This document shows positions 29,938 through 39,930 of a stretch of DNA of 64,000 bases, piece by piece. The translations under genes were made by a program, and so were the position numbers. Source of the DNA: Mycobacterium sp. D16Q13 (lineage in GTDB: Bacteria > Actinomycetota > Actinomycetes > Mycobacteriales > Mycobacteriaceae); the NCBI RefSeq assembly GCF_002013375.1, contig NZ_MAEW01000007.1, positions 286,021 through 350,020 of the forward strand, given 5' to 3'. The stretch's first letter is position 1, and each line of letters begins with the position of its first letter. The notes beneath the pieces were generated by a model. It made no database searches, had not been told where the DNA came from, and was given only the letters and a program-made list of their open reading frames with translations.

Positions 29938-30558
29938 CTAGGGCGCGGTGCGGCCGAGGTTCACCAGGTTGCGCAGCATCGGGAGCAGCGCCGCCAGCGC
30001 CCGCCCTCGATGCGATAACGCATCCTTCTCTTCGGGTGTCATTTCCGCCGCGGTCCGCAGACCCCCGCGCGGTACGAAGATGGGGTCGTAGCCGAAGCCG
30101 TTCTGTCCCGCGGGTTCCCGTGCGACGGAGCCTTTCCAGCGTCCCTCCACGACGACCTCTTCGCCCTGCGGCGTCACGAGCGCGCACGCTGAAACGAACG
30201 CCGCCCCGCGACGTTCATCGGGCACCTCGGAAAGCTGGGCAAGTAACAGTGCGGTGTTCGCGGCGTCGTCTCCGTGCCGTCCAGACCAGCGCGCGGACAG
30301 CACGCCCGGCATCCAGTTCAGCGCGTCCACCGCAATCCCGGAATCATCGGCAACGCAGGCCAATCCGGTCTGTCGCGCACCCTCACGCGCCTTGATCAGC
30401 GCGTTGTCCTCGAAACTGGCACCCGTTTCGGGCACTTCCTCGTATTCGGGGACGTCGGTAAGCGAAACCAGTTCGACCCCGGTAACCCCCGAAGACTCGA
30501 GAACCCGATGCAGTTCCGCCAGCTTTTTTGGGTTACGGCTTGCGACAAGTATTTTCAT
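29938..30558 (-). CDS. rdgB: dITP/XTP pyrophosphatase, Ham1 family
   Basis: A 206-residue Ham1/RdgB protein that hydrolyses non-canonical purine triphosphates (dITP, XTP) to the monophosphate. Visible motifs: substrate loop ILVASRNPKKL at the start, TGASFEDNALIKAREG with the catalytic acidic residues, VADDSGIAVDAL, PGVLSARW, GFGYDPIFVP and SHRGRALAAL. It matches Rv1341 in position, last gene of the minus-strand operon, 8 bases after rph. Confidence 0.95.
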   Translation of the reverse strand: MKILVASRNPKKLAELHRVLESSGVTGVELVSLTDVPEYEEVPETGASFEDNALIKAREGARQTGLACVADDSGIAVDALNWMPGVLSARWSGRHGDDAANTALLLAQLSEVPDERRGAAFVSACALVTPQGEEVVVEGRWKGSVAREPAGQNGFGYDPIFVPRGGLRTAAEMTPEEKDALSHRGRALAALLPMLRNLVNLGRTAP

Positions 30559-30566
30559 GCCCCCGC

Positions 30567-31346
30567 CTACTTCGAACCGAACGCCTTCTTCTGTGGCGCG
30601 TCAGGCAGTACACCCGGGTAGGGCAACGCGAGTGCTTCCTTCTGCAGAACGAACAGCTGCTCGGCAGCTCCCACCGCGGCGTCAAGCAGCTTGTCCAGCG
30701 TTGTGCGCGGGAAGGTGGCACCCTCGCCGGTGCCCTGCACCTCCACCAACGTACCGGTGTCGGTGGCCACCACATTCATGTCAACCTCGGCGCGCGAATC
30801 CTCTTCGTACGGAAGGTCTACCCGCACCCGGCCGTCCACGACGCCGACACTCACGGCGGCAATCGCGCAGGACAGGGGCTCTTCATCGGCCAGCTTGCCA
30901 TGCGCGGCCAGGTAGGTCACCGCGTCGGCCAGTGCCACGTAGGCGCCGGTGATGGCCGCGGTGCGGGTTCCGCCGTCGGCCTGCAACACATCGCAGTCGA
31001 TGGCAATGGTGTTCTCCCCCAATGCCGACAAATCGATACACGCGCGCAGCGAACGCCCGATCAGGCGGCTGATCTCCTGGGTACGACCACCCACGCGCCC
31101 CTTGACCGATTCGCGATCGCTGCGGGTGTGGGTAGAGGCCGGCAGCATCGCGTATTCGGCTGTCAGCCAACCAAGTCCAGAACCCTTGCGCCAGCGCGGT
31201 ACACCCTCGGTGGCACTGGCGGTGCACATCACCCGCGTCTGGCCGAACTCGATGAGTACCGAACCCGCCGGGTGGGAAGTGAATCCCCGCGTGATGGTTA
31301 CCGGGCGCAACTCGTCGTCTTGTCTGCCGTCTTCTCGTCTGGACAC
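30567..31346 (-). CDS. rph: Ribonuclease PH
   Basis: A 259-residue RNase PH, the phosphate-dependent 3' exonuclease that trims tRNA 3' ends. It begins [15 protein letters not shown], matching the Rv1340 start, with GGTCGAGG upstream of the GTG. Motifs: [51 protein letters not shown] (phosphate-binding GTR) and [17 protein letters not shown] (metal-binding acids). In-frame sequence upstream to 31472 would overlap the phosphodiesterase gene and lacks family similarity. Confidence 0.95.
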   Translation of the reverse strand: MSRREDGRQDDELRPVTITRGFTSHPAGSVLIEFGQTRVMCTASATEGVPRWRKGSGLGWLTAEYAMLPASTHTRSDRESVKGRVGGRTQEISRLIGRSLRACIDLSALGENTIAIDCDVLQADGGTRTAAITGAYVALADAVTYLAAHGKLADEEPLSCAIAAVSVGVVDGRVRVDLPYEEDSRAEVDMNVVATDTGTLVEVQGTGEGATFPRTTLDKLLDAAVGAAEQLFVLQKEALALPYPGVLPDAPQKKAFGSK

Positions 31347-31395
31347 GCCCTCGACCTTATCGTCTCCGCCGGAGTGCCGAGTGTGAGTGGCAGAG

Positions 31396-32157
31396 CTACA
31401 GGTCGATGCTCTCCCCGGCGACCACAGCCCGCACCGGCCCGTCGAACGCCGATTTGGCCTCCGCGATGACATCCTCGCGCGAGGTCCACGGCGGGATGTG
31501 GGTCAGCAGCAGTTCCTTCACACCCGCTCGAGCCGCGATCTGACCGGCTTCGGTCCCCGACAGGTGAAGGTCCGGCGGACGGTGCCCCGGCATGTGCGTC
31601 CATGACGCCTCGCACAGGAACACGTCGGCATCGCGAGCCAGCTCGACCACGGCATCGCAGATGCCGGTGTCTCCGCTGTAGGCCAGCACGGCGCCCGATG
31701 TGTCCTCGATCCGCAGCCCATAGGACTCTGGCGGGTGTGCCACCCGAGTGGGTGTCACGGTGAGCGACCCGAATTCGACGGGCACGCCCTCGCTCCATGC
31801 GTACAAGTCGAAGATGTCGGTGAAATCGTCGACCTCGCCCCCGATCTCAGCGGAGGCCGCGCCCACGCGCACCAGAGTGTCGGCGGGGCCGTACATGATC
31901 GCCTTACCCTTCGGCGGATTCGGGTGATAGCGGCGCCACACGAACAGACCCGGCAGGTCGAGGCAGTGGTCGGCATGCAGGTGCGACAGCAGAACGGACA
32001 CTGATCCGGGATCGGCGAAACGTTGCAGAGAGCCCAAGACACCGCCACCGAAGTCGATGACCAACGGTGGCGCATCCGGTGCCGTCAGGAGGTAACCAGA
32101 CGCCGGTGAATCCGGTCCGGTGACACTGCCTGAGCAGCCGAGCACGGTGACTCGCAC
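31396..32157 (-). CDS. Metallo-beta-lactamase-fold cyclic nucleotide phosphodiesterase (Rv1339-like)
   Basis: A 253-residue MBL-fold protein. The metal-binding motif is [11 protein letters not shown] at about residue 60, with further ligands in YSGDTG near 166 and LLTHIPPW near 222. It is orthologous by position and sequence to Rv1339, which has been described as an atypical class II cAMP phosphodiesterase. It would lower cytosolic cAMP; a membrane nucleotide cyclase is encoded at 56117-57727 in the same window. It lies between murI and rph in the long operon. Confidence 0.9.
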   Translation of the reverse strand: MRVTVLGCSGSVTGPDSPASGYLLTAPDAPPLVIDFGGGVLGSLQRFADPGSVSVLLSHLHADHCLDLPGLFVWRRYHPNPPKGKAIMYGPADTLVRVGAASAEIGGEVDDFTDIFDLYAWSEGVPVEFGSLTVTPTRVAHPPESYGLRIEDTSGAVLAYSGDTGICDAVVELARDADVFLCEASWTHMPGHRPPDLHLSGTEAGQIAARAGVKELLLTHIPPWTSREDVIAEAKSAFDGPVRAVVAGESIDL

Positions 32158-32199
32158 AGCCCCTAGCTTGCCACGCCTGGCAAGCGTCTCGGCAGAGGG

Positions 32200-33050
32200 C
32201 TAGAGAGGTGTTGCAATTTCGGTGTAACCCGGAACACCGCTAGCTCGAGTTTGCACTGCCGTCACAGCCGGGCCGAGGAATCGGGCCGCCAGGGCGCGGA
32301 ACGCGTCGGGGTCACCGGTTGCCTCGAAAACACGGTTCGGACGCGAGGCGCTCGGGTCATCCGGATGCGGCCGCAGCAGATCCCTCTCCGACAGCACCCG
32401 CAGCAGGTCCTTGGCAGTTTCCTCGGCGCTGGACACCAACGTGACGTCCTCGCCCATGGCGAGCTGGATCAACCCGGACAGCAACGGATAGTGCGTGCAG
32501 CCCAGCACCACGGTGTCAACCTGAGCCCGCTGCAGCGGCTCCAGATAGCCCTCGGCCAGCTGCAGCACCTGCCGCCCACTGGTGATGCCGCGCTCGACGA
32601 AATCGACGAACCGTGGACACGCCACGGCCGTAATTTCGGTATCGCGCGCGGCCGCGAACGCGTCCTGGTACGCACCCGACGCGATGGTCGCCGCGGTGCC
32701 GATGACGCCGATCTTGTTGTTGTGCGTGGTGTGCACGGCCCGTCGCACGGCAGGCAGGACCACCTCGATGACCGGCACCGGAGCGTAGCGCTCGCGGGCG
32801 TCGCGCAGGCATGCCGCCGAGGCCGTATTACAGGCGATCACCAGGGCTTTCACCCCGCGCCCGACGAGATCGTCCCCGATGGCCAGCGCATGTCCGCGGA
32901 TCTCCGGAATCGTCAGCGGACCGTACGGACCATTACCGGTGTCGCCGACGTAGACGATGTCCTCGTCGGGCAGCTGATCGATGACGGCCCGCGCGACGGT
33001 CAATCCTCCGACGCCGGAATCGAATATCCCGATGGGTGCGCTCGGGCTCG

Positions 33051-33054
<4 letters not shown>
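32200..33054 (-). CDS. murI: Glutamate racemase
   Basis: A 284-residue glutamate racemase making D-glutamate for peptidoglycan. Substrate and catalytic motifs: [14 protein letters not shown] at the N-terminus, [10 protein letters not shown] (first catalytic Cys, about residue 75) and [11 protein letters not shown] (second Cys, about 187). The start overlaps the rhomboid gene stop by 4 bases. Matches Rv1338 in position. Confidence 0.96.
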
Positions 33055-34675
<1,621 letters not shown>

Positions 34676-34957
34676 CTAGCCACCGGCCACGGCGGGCAGG
34701 ATGGTGACCGAATCGCCATCGGCGATCACGGTGTCCAGCCCACCCGAGAACCGCACGTCCTCGTCGTTGACATAGATGTTGACGAAACGGTGCAACTTGC
34801 CAGGAGAAGCGGGATCGACGAGTCGGTCGGAGATCCCGGAATAGTTGGACTCCAGATCCGTGATCACCGCCTGCAAGGTAGAACCCGTTGCGGTGACGCG
34901 CTTCTCGCCACCGGTGTGAGTACGCAGGATCGTGGGAATCGATACTTCAATCGACAC
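34676..34957 (-). CDS. cysO: Sulfur carrier protein CysO
   Basis: A 93-residue ubiquitin-like (ThiS/MoaD fold) carrier ending in the diglycine VTILPAVAGG that becomes the thiocarboxylate sulfur donor for CysM. The segment NIYVNDEDVRFSGGL is typical. The GTG at 34957 gives exactly the M. tuberculosis CysO length and N-terminus (MSIEVSIPTIL against MNVTVSIPTIL) and has AAGGA 9 bases upstream. The ATG three codons earlier abuts that site with no spacing, so it is less likely. Confidence 0.93.
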   Translation of the reverse strand: MSIEVSIPTILRTHTGGEKRVTATGSTLQAVITDLESNYSGISDRLVDPASPGKLHRFVNIYVNDEDVRFSGGLDTVIADGDSVTILPAVAGG

Positions 34958-34975
34958 TGTGGACATTCCTTTTCT

Positions 34976-35389
34976 CTAGTACTGCTCAACGATGGTGATG
35001 TCCTCTTCGGTGACCACCCCGTCGATAATCCGGTAACTGCGCAGCTCATGCTGCTCCGGATCGCGAGTGGACACCAAGACGTAGTGGGCATCGGGCTCCG
35101 CGGCCAAGTTGATATCGGTACGGCTGGGGTACGCCTCGGTCGCGGTGTGGGAGTGATAGACAACCACCGGTACCTCGTCGGCGCCATCCATCTCGCGCCA
35201 AACGCGAAGCTGCTCACCGGAATCAAAGCGATAAAAAGTCGGAGACCGCTCGGCGTTGACCATGGCCACGTGGCGCTCGGGACGATCGGACCCCTCCGGA
35301 CCCGCCAGCACGCCGCAGGCCTCATCGGGGTGGTCGGCACGGGCATGCTTGACCATGGCGTCGACCAGGTCAGCACGAATACGAAGCAC
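34976..35389 (-). CDS. mec: JAMM metallopeptidase Mec (CysO-cysteine peptidase)
   Basis: About 137 residues. The JAMM zinc motif is VVVYHSHTATEAYPSRTD (His-x-His-x10-Asp), with the catalytic Glu near the N-terminus in HPDEACGVLAG. It releases cysteine from the CysO-cysteine adduct made by CysM, completing the pathway with the two following genes. GTG 35389 is 6 bases from AAGGA; the TTG one codon earlier is only 3 bases away, so GTG is preferred. Matches Rv1334. Confidence 0.93.
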   Translation of the reverse strand: MLRIRADLVDAMVKHARADHPDEACGVLAGPEGSDRPERHVAMVNAERSPTFYRFDSGEQLRVWREMDGADEVPVVVYHSHTATEAYPSRTDINLAAEPDAHYVLVSTRDPEQHELRSYRIIDGVVTEEDITIVEQY

Positions 35390-35428
35390 CAACAGTCCTT
35401 CCCTTCCCTCTGGCGCCGTGGCGGAGCA

Positions 35429-36421
35429 CTACGAAAACGCTCCTGGCAACACGTCACGATATGCGGGTATTCCGGCGACGCTCCCGGCGCCCACCACCGC
35501 GCGCACGACGGCCCGCTCCACACAGTCGGCAGCGGCGATCCCCACCGAGACGGTCAGAGCTACGGCATCGCCCCCGCCAGTCCCGGTCGCAAGCACGTAC
35601 AACGTGTCCCCGTCCATCGGGGTGTGCGCGGGCCTGATCGCCCGTGCCAACCCGTCATGGGCGGCGATCGCTACTCGGCGACATTGCGCCTTGGTCAGCG
35701 GGGCGTTGGTCGCCACCACGCCGATCGTCGTGTTCAACGACACCGACTTGTCGGGCAACGCGGCCAGCGCTGCGATCTGGCTGGCCGGGGGCGCGCCCAG
35801 TTCCGGTACACACGCAGGATCCCAGGGCAGCCCTGTCGACGGATTAATAACCAGCCCAACAGGGTTAGCGACAATCACGGCTCCCACCACAATCCCGTTG
35901 CCCAGATCCGCACTCGCCGACCCGACGCCCCCCTTGAGGGTTCCGGCCCGGGCTCCGACACCGGCGCCCACCGCACCCCAACTCGGCGCGTCATGGGCAT
36001 CTTCTGCTGCGCGATATCCGAATTCAGCGTCGGGCCGATTTTTCCAGGCGCCCACAGGCAGGTCGAAGATGACCGCGCCGGGGACAATGGGAACAGTGCC
36101 GCCCGGCAGCGCCACTCCCCTGCCTCGTTCCTCCAGCCAGCGCATCACTCCGTCGGCGGCGGCTAACCCGTAGGCGCTTCCCCCGGTGAGCACAATGGCG
36201 TCGACCGTCGAGACCGTATTGGCCGGATCGAGCAGATCGGACTCACGCGTTCCCGGAGCCCCGCCACGCACATCGACCGCGCCGGTGGTCCCCGGTGGCG
36301 CCAGCACCACGGTGGTACCGGTGGCCCAGCCCGATCCAAGGGCGGCATCGGCGTCCAATCGCTGGTGATGCCCCACGAGTATTCCCGGGACATCCGTGAT
36401 CGCCCCAGAGAACTGACTCAT
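35429..36421 (-). CDS. P1-family peptidase (DmpA-like, Rv1333-like)
   Basis: A 330-residue member of the P1/DmpA family, Ntn-type self-cleaving aminopeptidases. Seen: VGHHQRLDADAALGSGWATGTTVVL at the start, LTGGSAYGLAAADGVMRWLEE, and GIVVGAVIVANPVGL followed by the likely processing site region around NTTIGVVATNAPLTKAQCRR. It probably cleaves N-terminal residues of peptides. Start overlaps the DUF2017 stop by 4 bases. Matches Rv1333. Confidence 0.88.
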   Translation of the reverse strand: MSQFSGAITDVPGILVGHHQRLDADAALGSGWATGTTVVLAPPGTTGAVDVRGGAPGTRESDLLDPANTVSTVDAIVLTGGSAYGLAAADGVMRWLEERGRGVALPGGTVPIVPGAVIFDLPVGAWKNRPDAEFGYRAAEDAHDAPSWGAVGAGVGARAGTLKGGVGSASADLGNGIVVGAVIVANPVGLVINPSTGLPWDPACVPELGAPPASQIAALAALPDKSVSLNTTIGVVATNAPLTKAQCRRVAIAAHDGLARAIRPAHTPMDGDTLYVLATGTGGGDAVALTVSVGIAAADCVERAVVRAVVGAGSVAGIPAYRDVLPGAFS

Positions 36422-37005
36422 ACCGCCGATTTCCCCATCAACGCGAGCACCAGCAACTCCTGCATCACCGTCAGCCAGTGATAGATGTCCATATGCCCGG
36501 CCATGGGATCGTCGGCGGGCAGCTCCTGCGGGCCGTCGCTGTCGATCCCGAGCATCGCTCCCAGCGCCAATCGCACGTCATTCAGCGCGGTAAGCCATGC
36601 GCGCGCGTCGTCCTCGGACAGCTCGAACCGTCCACCCTCAGGAGGAAGCGTGCGCAACAACCGTTGTCCCGCCTCTCGTTTAGCATCGATGATCTCTGGC
36701 TCATAGAGGCCGCGTAGCGCACTGTTGAGTCCACTGACCGCCTCAATGCTGCTGGTACCGTCCTGGTCCGGACGGTGAAAGTCCGGGAGCAGCCGCCCCA
36801 AGGTGACATCGGTGGGGGCCTCGGAGTTTCCCGTCCGAATACCGGTCAGCTGCGCCAATTCGTCACTAGGCGCCGACGATTCGCGCTCGTCCAGCATCGC
36901 CAACATCGACGTGACCATCGACTGTACGAGCGCTGCCTCGTGCGGCTCCATTTCCGAACGCAGCCGAGTCCCATCAGACGCGTTGACGCGCTTCCACTTT
37001 CGCAC
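36418..37005 (-). CDS. DUF2017 protein (Rv1332-like)
   Basis: A 195-residue DUF2017 protein beginning MRKWKRV and containing MEPHEAALVQSMVTSM, GRLLPDFHRPD, LHEPEIIDAKR-type LYEPEIIDAKREAGQRLL and DIYHWLTVMQELLVLALMG, as in Rv1332. It consistently follows clpS in actinobacteria, hinting at a role linked to Clp proteolysis, but no function is established. Overlaps the P1 peptidase gene by 4 bases. Confidence 0.9.
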   Translation of the reverse strand: MRKWKRVNASDGTRLRSEMEPHEAALVQSMVTSMLAMLDERESSAPSDELAQLTGIRTGNSEAPTDVTLGRLLPDFHRPDQDGTSSIEAVSGLNSALRGLYEPEIIDAKREAGQRLLRTLPPEGGRFELSEDDARAWLTALNDVRLALGAMLGIDSDGPQELPADDPMAGHMDIYHWLTVMQELLVLALMGKSAV

Positions 37006-37016
37006 GGATCAGCGGC

Positions 37017-37319
37017 TCAGCGATCCTGCTGCAGAGTGGCCCACAGACCGGCTGCGTGCAGCTTGCTGACATCGATCTCCATCGACTCGCGAGCGCCGCA
37101 CGACACCACAGCCTTACCCTCATGGTGAACCTGAAGCATCAGGTTGGTGGCCTCGCTCTCGCTGTAGCCGAACAGCTGCTGGAACACATAGGCGACATAG
37201 TTCATCAGGTTCACCGGGTCATCCCAGACGATGGTGACCCACGGCGACTGGGTCTGGTCGACATGTTCGACAGACCTCTCCGCAGTAGTCCCTGGCAAGG
37301 CTCGCGCCGGCGCACCCAT
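37017..37319 (-). CDS. clpS: ATP-dependent Clp protease adaptor ClpS
   Basis: A 100-residue N-degron adaptor that delivers substrates with destabilising N-termini to ClpC1/ClpA. The core is clear: [27 protein letters not shown] and [21 protein letters not shown]. First gene of the eleven-gene minus-strand operon ending at rdgB. Divergent from pncB across about 115 bases. Matches Rv1331. Confidence 0.95.
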   Translation of the reverse strand: MGAPARALPGTTAERSVEHVDQTQSPWVTIVWDDPVNLMNYVAYVFQQLFGYSESEATNLMLQVHHEGKAVVSCGARESMEIDVSKLHAAGLWATLQQDR

Positions 37320-37434
37320 GGCCCCAGAATACCGGGACCGCCAACTCTGTCAGCATGAAGTTCGGAGTTCCGCCGTCGGCCCGAAGCCTGTCGGAGCCGG
37401 TCATGCACCCCGGTATCCCGCTAACGTGGCGCAC

Positions 37435-38739
37435 ATGACGCACTCGCGCACGTCATTGCTCACCGACAAGTACGAGCTCACCATGCTCGCCGCAGCACTG
37501 CGCGACGGCACCGCGGGACGTCAAGCCACGTTCGAAGTGTTCGCCAGACGGTTGCCGGACGGCCGCCGGTACGGCGTGGTCGCCGGTACCGCTCGATTAC
37601 TCGAAGCGCTTGCCGAGTTCCGGTTCGGATCCGAAGAACTGAAATCACTATCCGATTTTTTGGACAATGACGCACTCCAGTACCTCGCCGGGTATCGATT
37701 TGGTGGCGACATCGACGGCTATCCGGAGGGTGAGCTCTACTTCCCGGGCTCCCCGGTGCTGACCGTGCGGGGAACCTTCGCTGAATGCGTCATCCTCGAA
37801 ACCCTGGCGCTGTCGATTCTGAACCACGACAGTGCCGTCGCCTCTGCCGCCGCCCGAATGGTGTCGGCGGCCGGAGGCCGTCCGCTCATCGAGATGGGAT
37901 CGCGCCGCACTCACGAGCTGGCGGCGGTGGCCTGCGCCCGGGCGGCCTATCTCGCCGGGTTCGAATCCACGTCCAATCTGGAGGCGCAACGCCGTTACGG
38001 CGTGCCCGCTCGCGGCACCGCCGCGCATGCGTTCACCCTGCTTCACGCCAAGGACGGCATGAGCCCCGGCGAGGCCGAACGCGAGGCATTTCGCGCACAG
38101 GTGGAGGCGCTGGGTGTATCCACCACCTTGCTGGTGGATACCTACGACATCACCCGCGGGGTCGAGAACGCGATCGCCGTCGCGGGCCCCGAGCTCGGAG
38201 CGGTGCGCATCGACTCCGGAGATCTGGGCATGCTGGCCCGGCAGGTTCGAGCACAACTCGACGCCCTCGGTGCGCACCGAACCCGCATTGTGGTCTCCGG
38301 AGACCTCGACGAGTACTCCATCGCGGCACTGCGCGCCGAGCCCGTCGACATCTACGGGGTGGGTACCTCGGTGGTCACCGGCTCGGGATTCCCCACGGCC
38401 GGCATGGTCTACAAACTCGTCGAGATCGACGGCATCCCTGTGGCAAAACGCAGCAGTCATAAGGAATCCCACGGCGGTCACAAATGCGCCCTGCGCACCG
38501 CCAAGCCGACCGGCACCATTACCGAGGAAGTGGTGTACCGCGCGGCCAGCGGCCAGCCTGCGCTGAAGGAGCCGCACCGGACGCTGACCACCCCACTGGC
38601 GCGTGGCGGCACGCCCATCACCACCGACTCACTCGACGACGCCAGGGGCCGCGTACACGCGGGATTGCTGAGCCTGCCGTGGGAAGGACTGGGCCTTTCC
38701 CACGGGGATCCTGCGATTACCACCCGCCTGGTGGGATAA
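37435..38739 (+). CDS. pncB: Nicotinate phosphoribosyltransferase
   Basis: A 434-residue NAPRTase converting nicotinate and PRPP to nicotinate mononucleotide in NAD salvage. Motifs: LLTDKYELTMLAAALRDG at the start, IDGYPEGELYFPGSPVL, LIEMGSRRTHE, TAAHAFTLLH (phosphorylated His region), IRIDSGDLGMLARQVR and VGTSVVTGSG. ATG 37435 is used; an in-frame GTG three codons earlier (37426) is possible. Matches Rv1330c (pncB1). Here it heads a plus-strand operon that includes the nicotinamidase gene. Confidence 0.95.
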   Translation: MTHSRTSLLTDKYELTMLAAALRDGTAGRQATFEVFARRLPDGRRYGVVAGTARLLEALAEFRFGSEELKSLSDFLDNDALQYLAGYRFGGDIDGYPEGELYFPGSPVLTVRGTFAECVILETLALSILNHDSAVASAAARMVSAAGGRPLIEMGSRRTHELAAVACARAAYLAGFESTSNLEAQRRYGVPARGTAAHAFTLLHAKDGMSPGEAEREAFRAQVEALGVSTTLLVDTYDITRGVENAIAVAGPELGAVRIDSGDLGMLARQVRAQLDALGAHRTRIVVSGDLDEYSIAALRAEPVDIYGVGTSVVTGSGFPTAGMVYKLVEIDGIPVAKRSSHKESHGGHKCALRTAKPTGTITEEVVYRAASGQPALKEPHRTLTTPLARGGTPITTDSLDDARGRVHAGLLSLPWEGLGLSHGDPAITTRLVG

Positions 38740-38757
38740 TTCTCGCCCGGAGGACAC

Positions 38758-39351
38758 ATGGCAGCCAGAAGGCAATGGGCGGGAACCACTCCCGAGGAGC
38801 GTCGGGCGACGCGTCGACGCGCGCTGCTCGACGCGGGCATCGCGGCGCTCGGCGCCATCGACGGCCCGGCGCTGACCATCCGCACCGTATGCAGGTCTTC
38901 CGGTGTCTCGGAACGCAACTTCTACGAGGAGTTCGGCGATCGAGACGACTTCGTGCGTGCCGTGTACCAAGACGTCCTCGAATCCGTGATGCGTGTCGTC
39001 ACCGAATTCGCTGCCGATGGCGACGATTTGGAAACCCGCGCGGTGGAGACCTTCATCGGGGCGACCGTCGACAACCCCGAATATGGCCGCATCATGATGT
39101 TGGCTCCTTTCACCGAGCCGACACTCGGCAGCGTCGGATTCGCGGGGTCGATGGCGTTCGCCTCGCTCGCGGAGAAAGCGCTGGTGGACGTCGGCGATCC
39201 CGGACGCCGCCGATTTCTGTCGGTATCGCTCATCGGTGCGGCCTCGGGCGCCATCATCGACTATCTGCGCGGAGATCTAGGCATCAGCCGTGACGAGCTC
39301 ATCGACTACATCTCACGTATGGGCCGCCAGGTGTCGGCGATCTTCGACTGA
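38758..39351 (+). CDS. TetR-family regulator inside the NAD-salvage operon
   Basis: A 197-residue TetR protein: HTH in LTIRTVCRSSGVSERNFYEEFGDRDDFVRAVYQD; the recognition helix is SERNFYEEF. ATG 38758 has GGAGGA 5 bases upstream. It lies 18 bases after pncB and 24 before pncA, so it is transcribed with both. A role in controlling NAD salvage is suggested by position only; the C-terminal domain gives no ligand. Confidence 0.87.
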   Translation: MAARRQWAGTTPEERRATRRRALLDAGIAALGAIDGPALTIRTVCRSSGVSERNFYEEFGDRDDFVRAVYQDVLESVMRVVTEFAADGDDLETRAVETFIGATVDNPEYGRIMMLAPFTEPTLGSVGFAGSMAFASLAEKALVDVGDPGRRRFLSVSLIGAASGAIIDYLRGDLGISRDELIDYISRMGRQVSAIFD

Positions 39352-39375
39352 GCACAGGCCGGGTACCGTCGATCC

Positions 39376-39930
39376 ATGGGCAGGGCACTTATCGTCGTCG
39401 ACGTGCAGAATGACTTCTGCGAAGGAGGCTCGTTGCCCGTGCCCGGTGGCGCCGCGCTCGCCCGGACGATCAACAACCTCACCGCGTCCGGCGCCTACGA
39501 CGCGGTGGTCGCGACGCGCGACTTTCACATCGACCCCGGTGATCACTTCTCCGCGACACCGGACTTCGCGACAAGCTGGCCGCCACACTGCAGGGTCGGT
39601 ACCCCCGGCGCCGACTTCCATCCGGACCTGGATCTTGGCCCTGTCGACGCGGTGTTCTCCAAAGGCGGTTACTCCGCCGCATATTCAGGCTTCGAGGGCA
39701 TCTCCACCGAGGGCACCGCACTGGGGTCCTGGCTGCGGGCCCGGGATCTCGACAGCGTCGACGTGGTGGGTATCGCTACCGAGTACTGCGTGGCCGCCAC
39801 CGCCCGCGACGCCGCTCGCCAGGGGCTTCGTGTTCGTGTGCTCTCCGAGTATTCCGTTGGCATTGAGGAAGAATCGGTGAATCGCGCCCTGGATGAGCTC
39901 CGGGACGCCGGCGTCGAGGTGATCCGCTGA
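39376..39930 (+). CDS. pncA: Nicotinamidase/pyrazinamidase
   Basis: A 184-residue nicotinamidase making nicotinate from nicotinamide; it also converts pyrazinamide to pyrazinoic acid. The catalytic triad is present: Asp9, Lys96, Cys138 (TEYCVAATARDAA), and the iron ligands Asp49, His51, His57 and His71. The cis-peptide region GIATEYC is intact. Product feeds pncB two genes upstream. The strong site GAGGTGAT near its 3' end serves the next gene, whose CTG start overlaps the pncA stop. Confidence 0.96.
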   Translation: MGRALIVVDVQNDFCEGGSLPVPGGAALARTINNLTASGAYDAVVATRDFHIDPGDHFSATPDFATSWPPHCRVGTPGADFHPDLDLGPVDAVFSKGGYSAAYSGFEGISTEGTALGSWLRARDLDSVDVVGIATEYCVAATARDAARQGLRVRVLSEYSVGIEEESVNRALDELRDAGVEVIR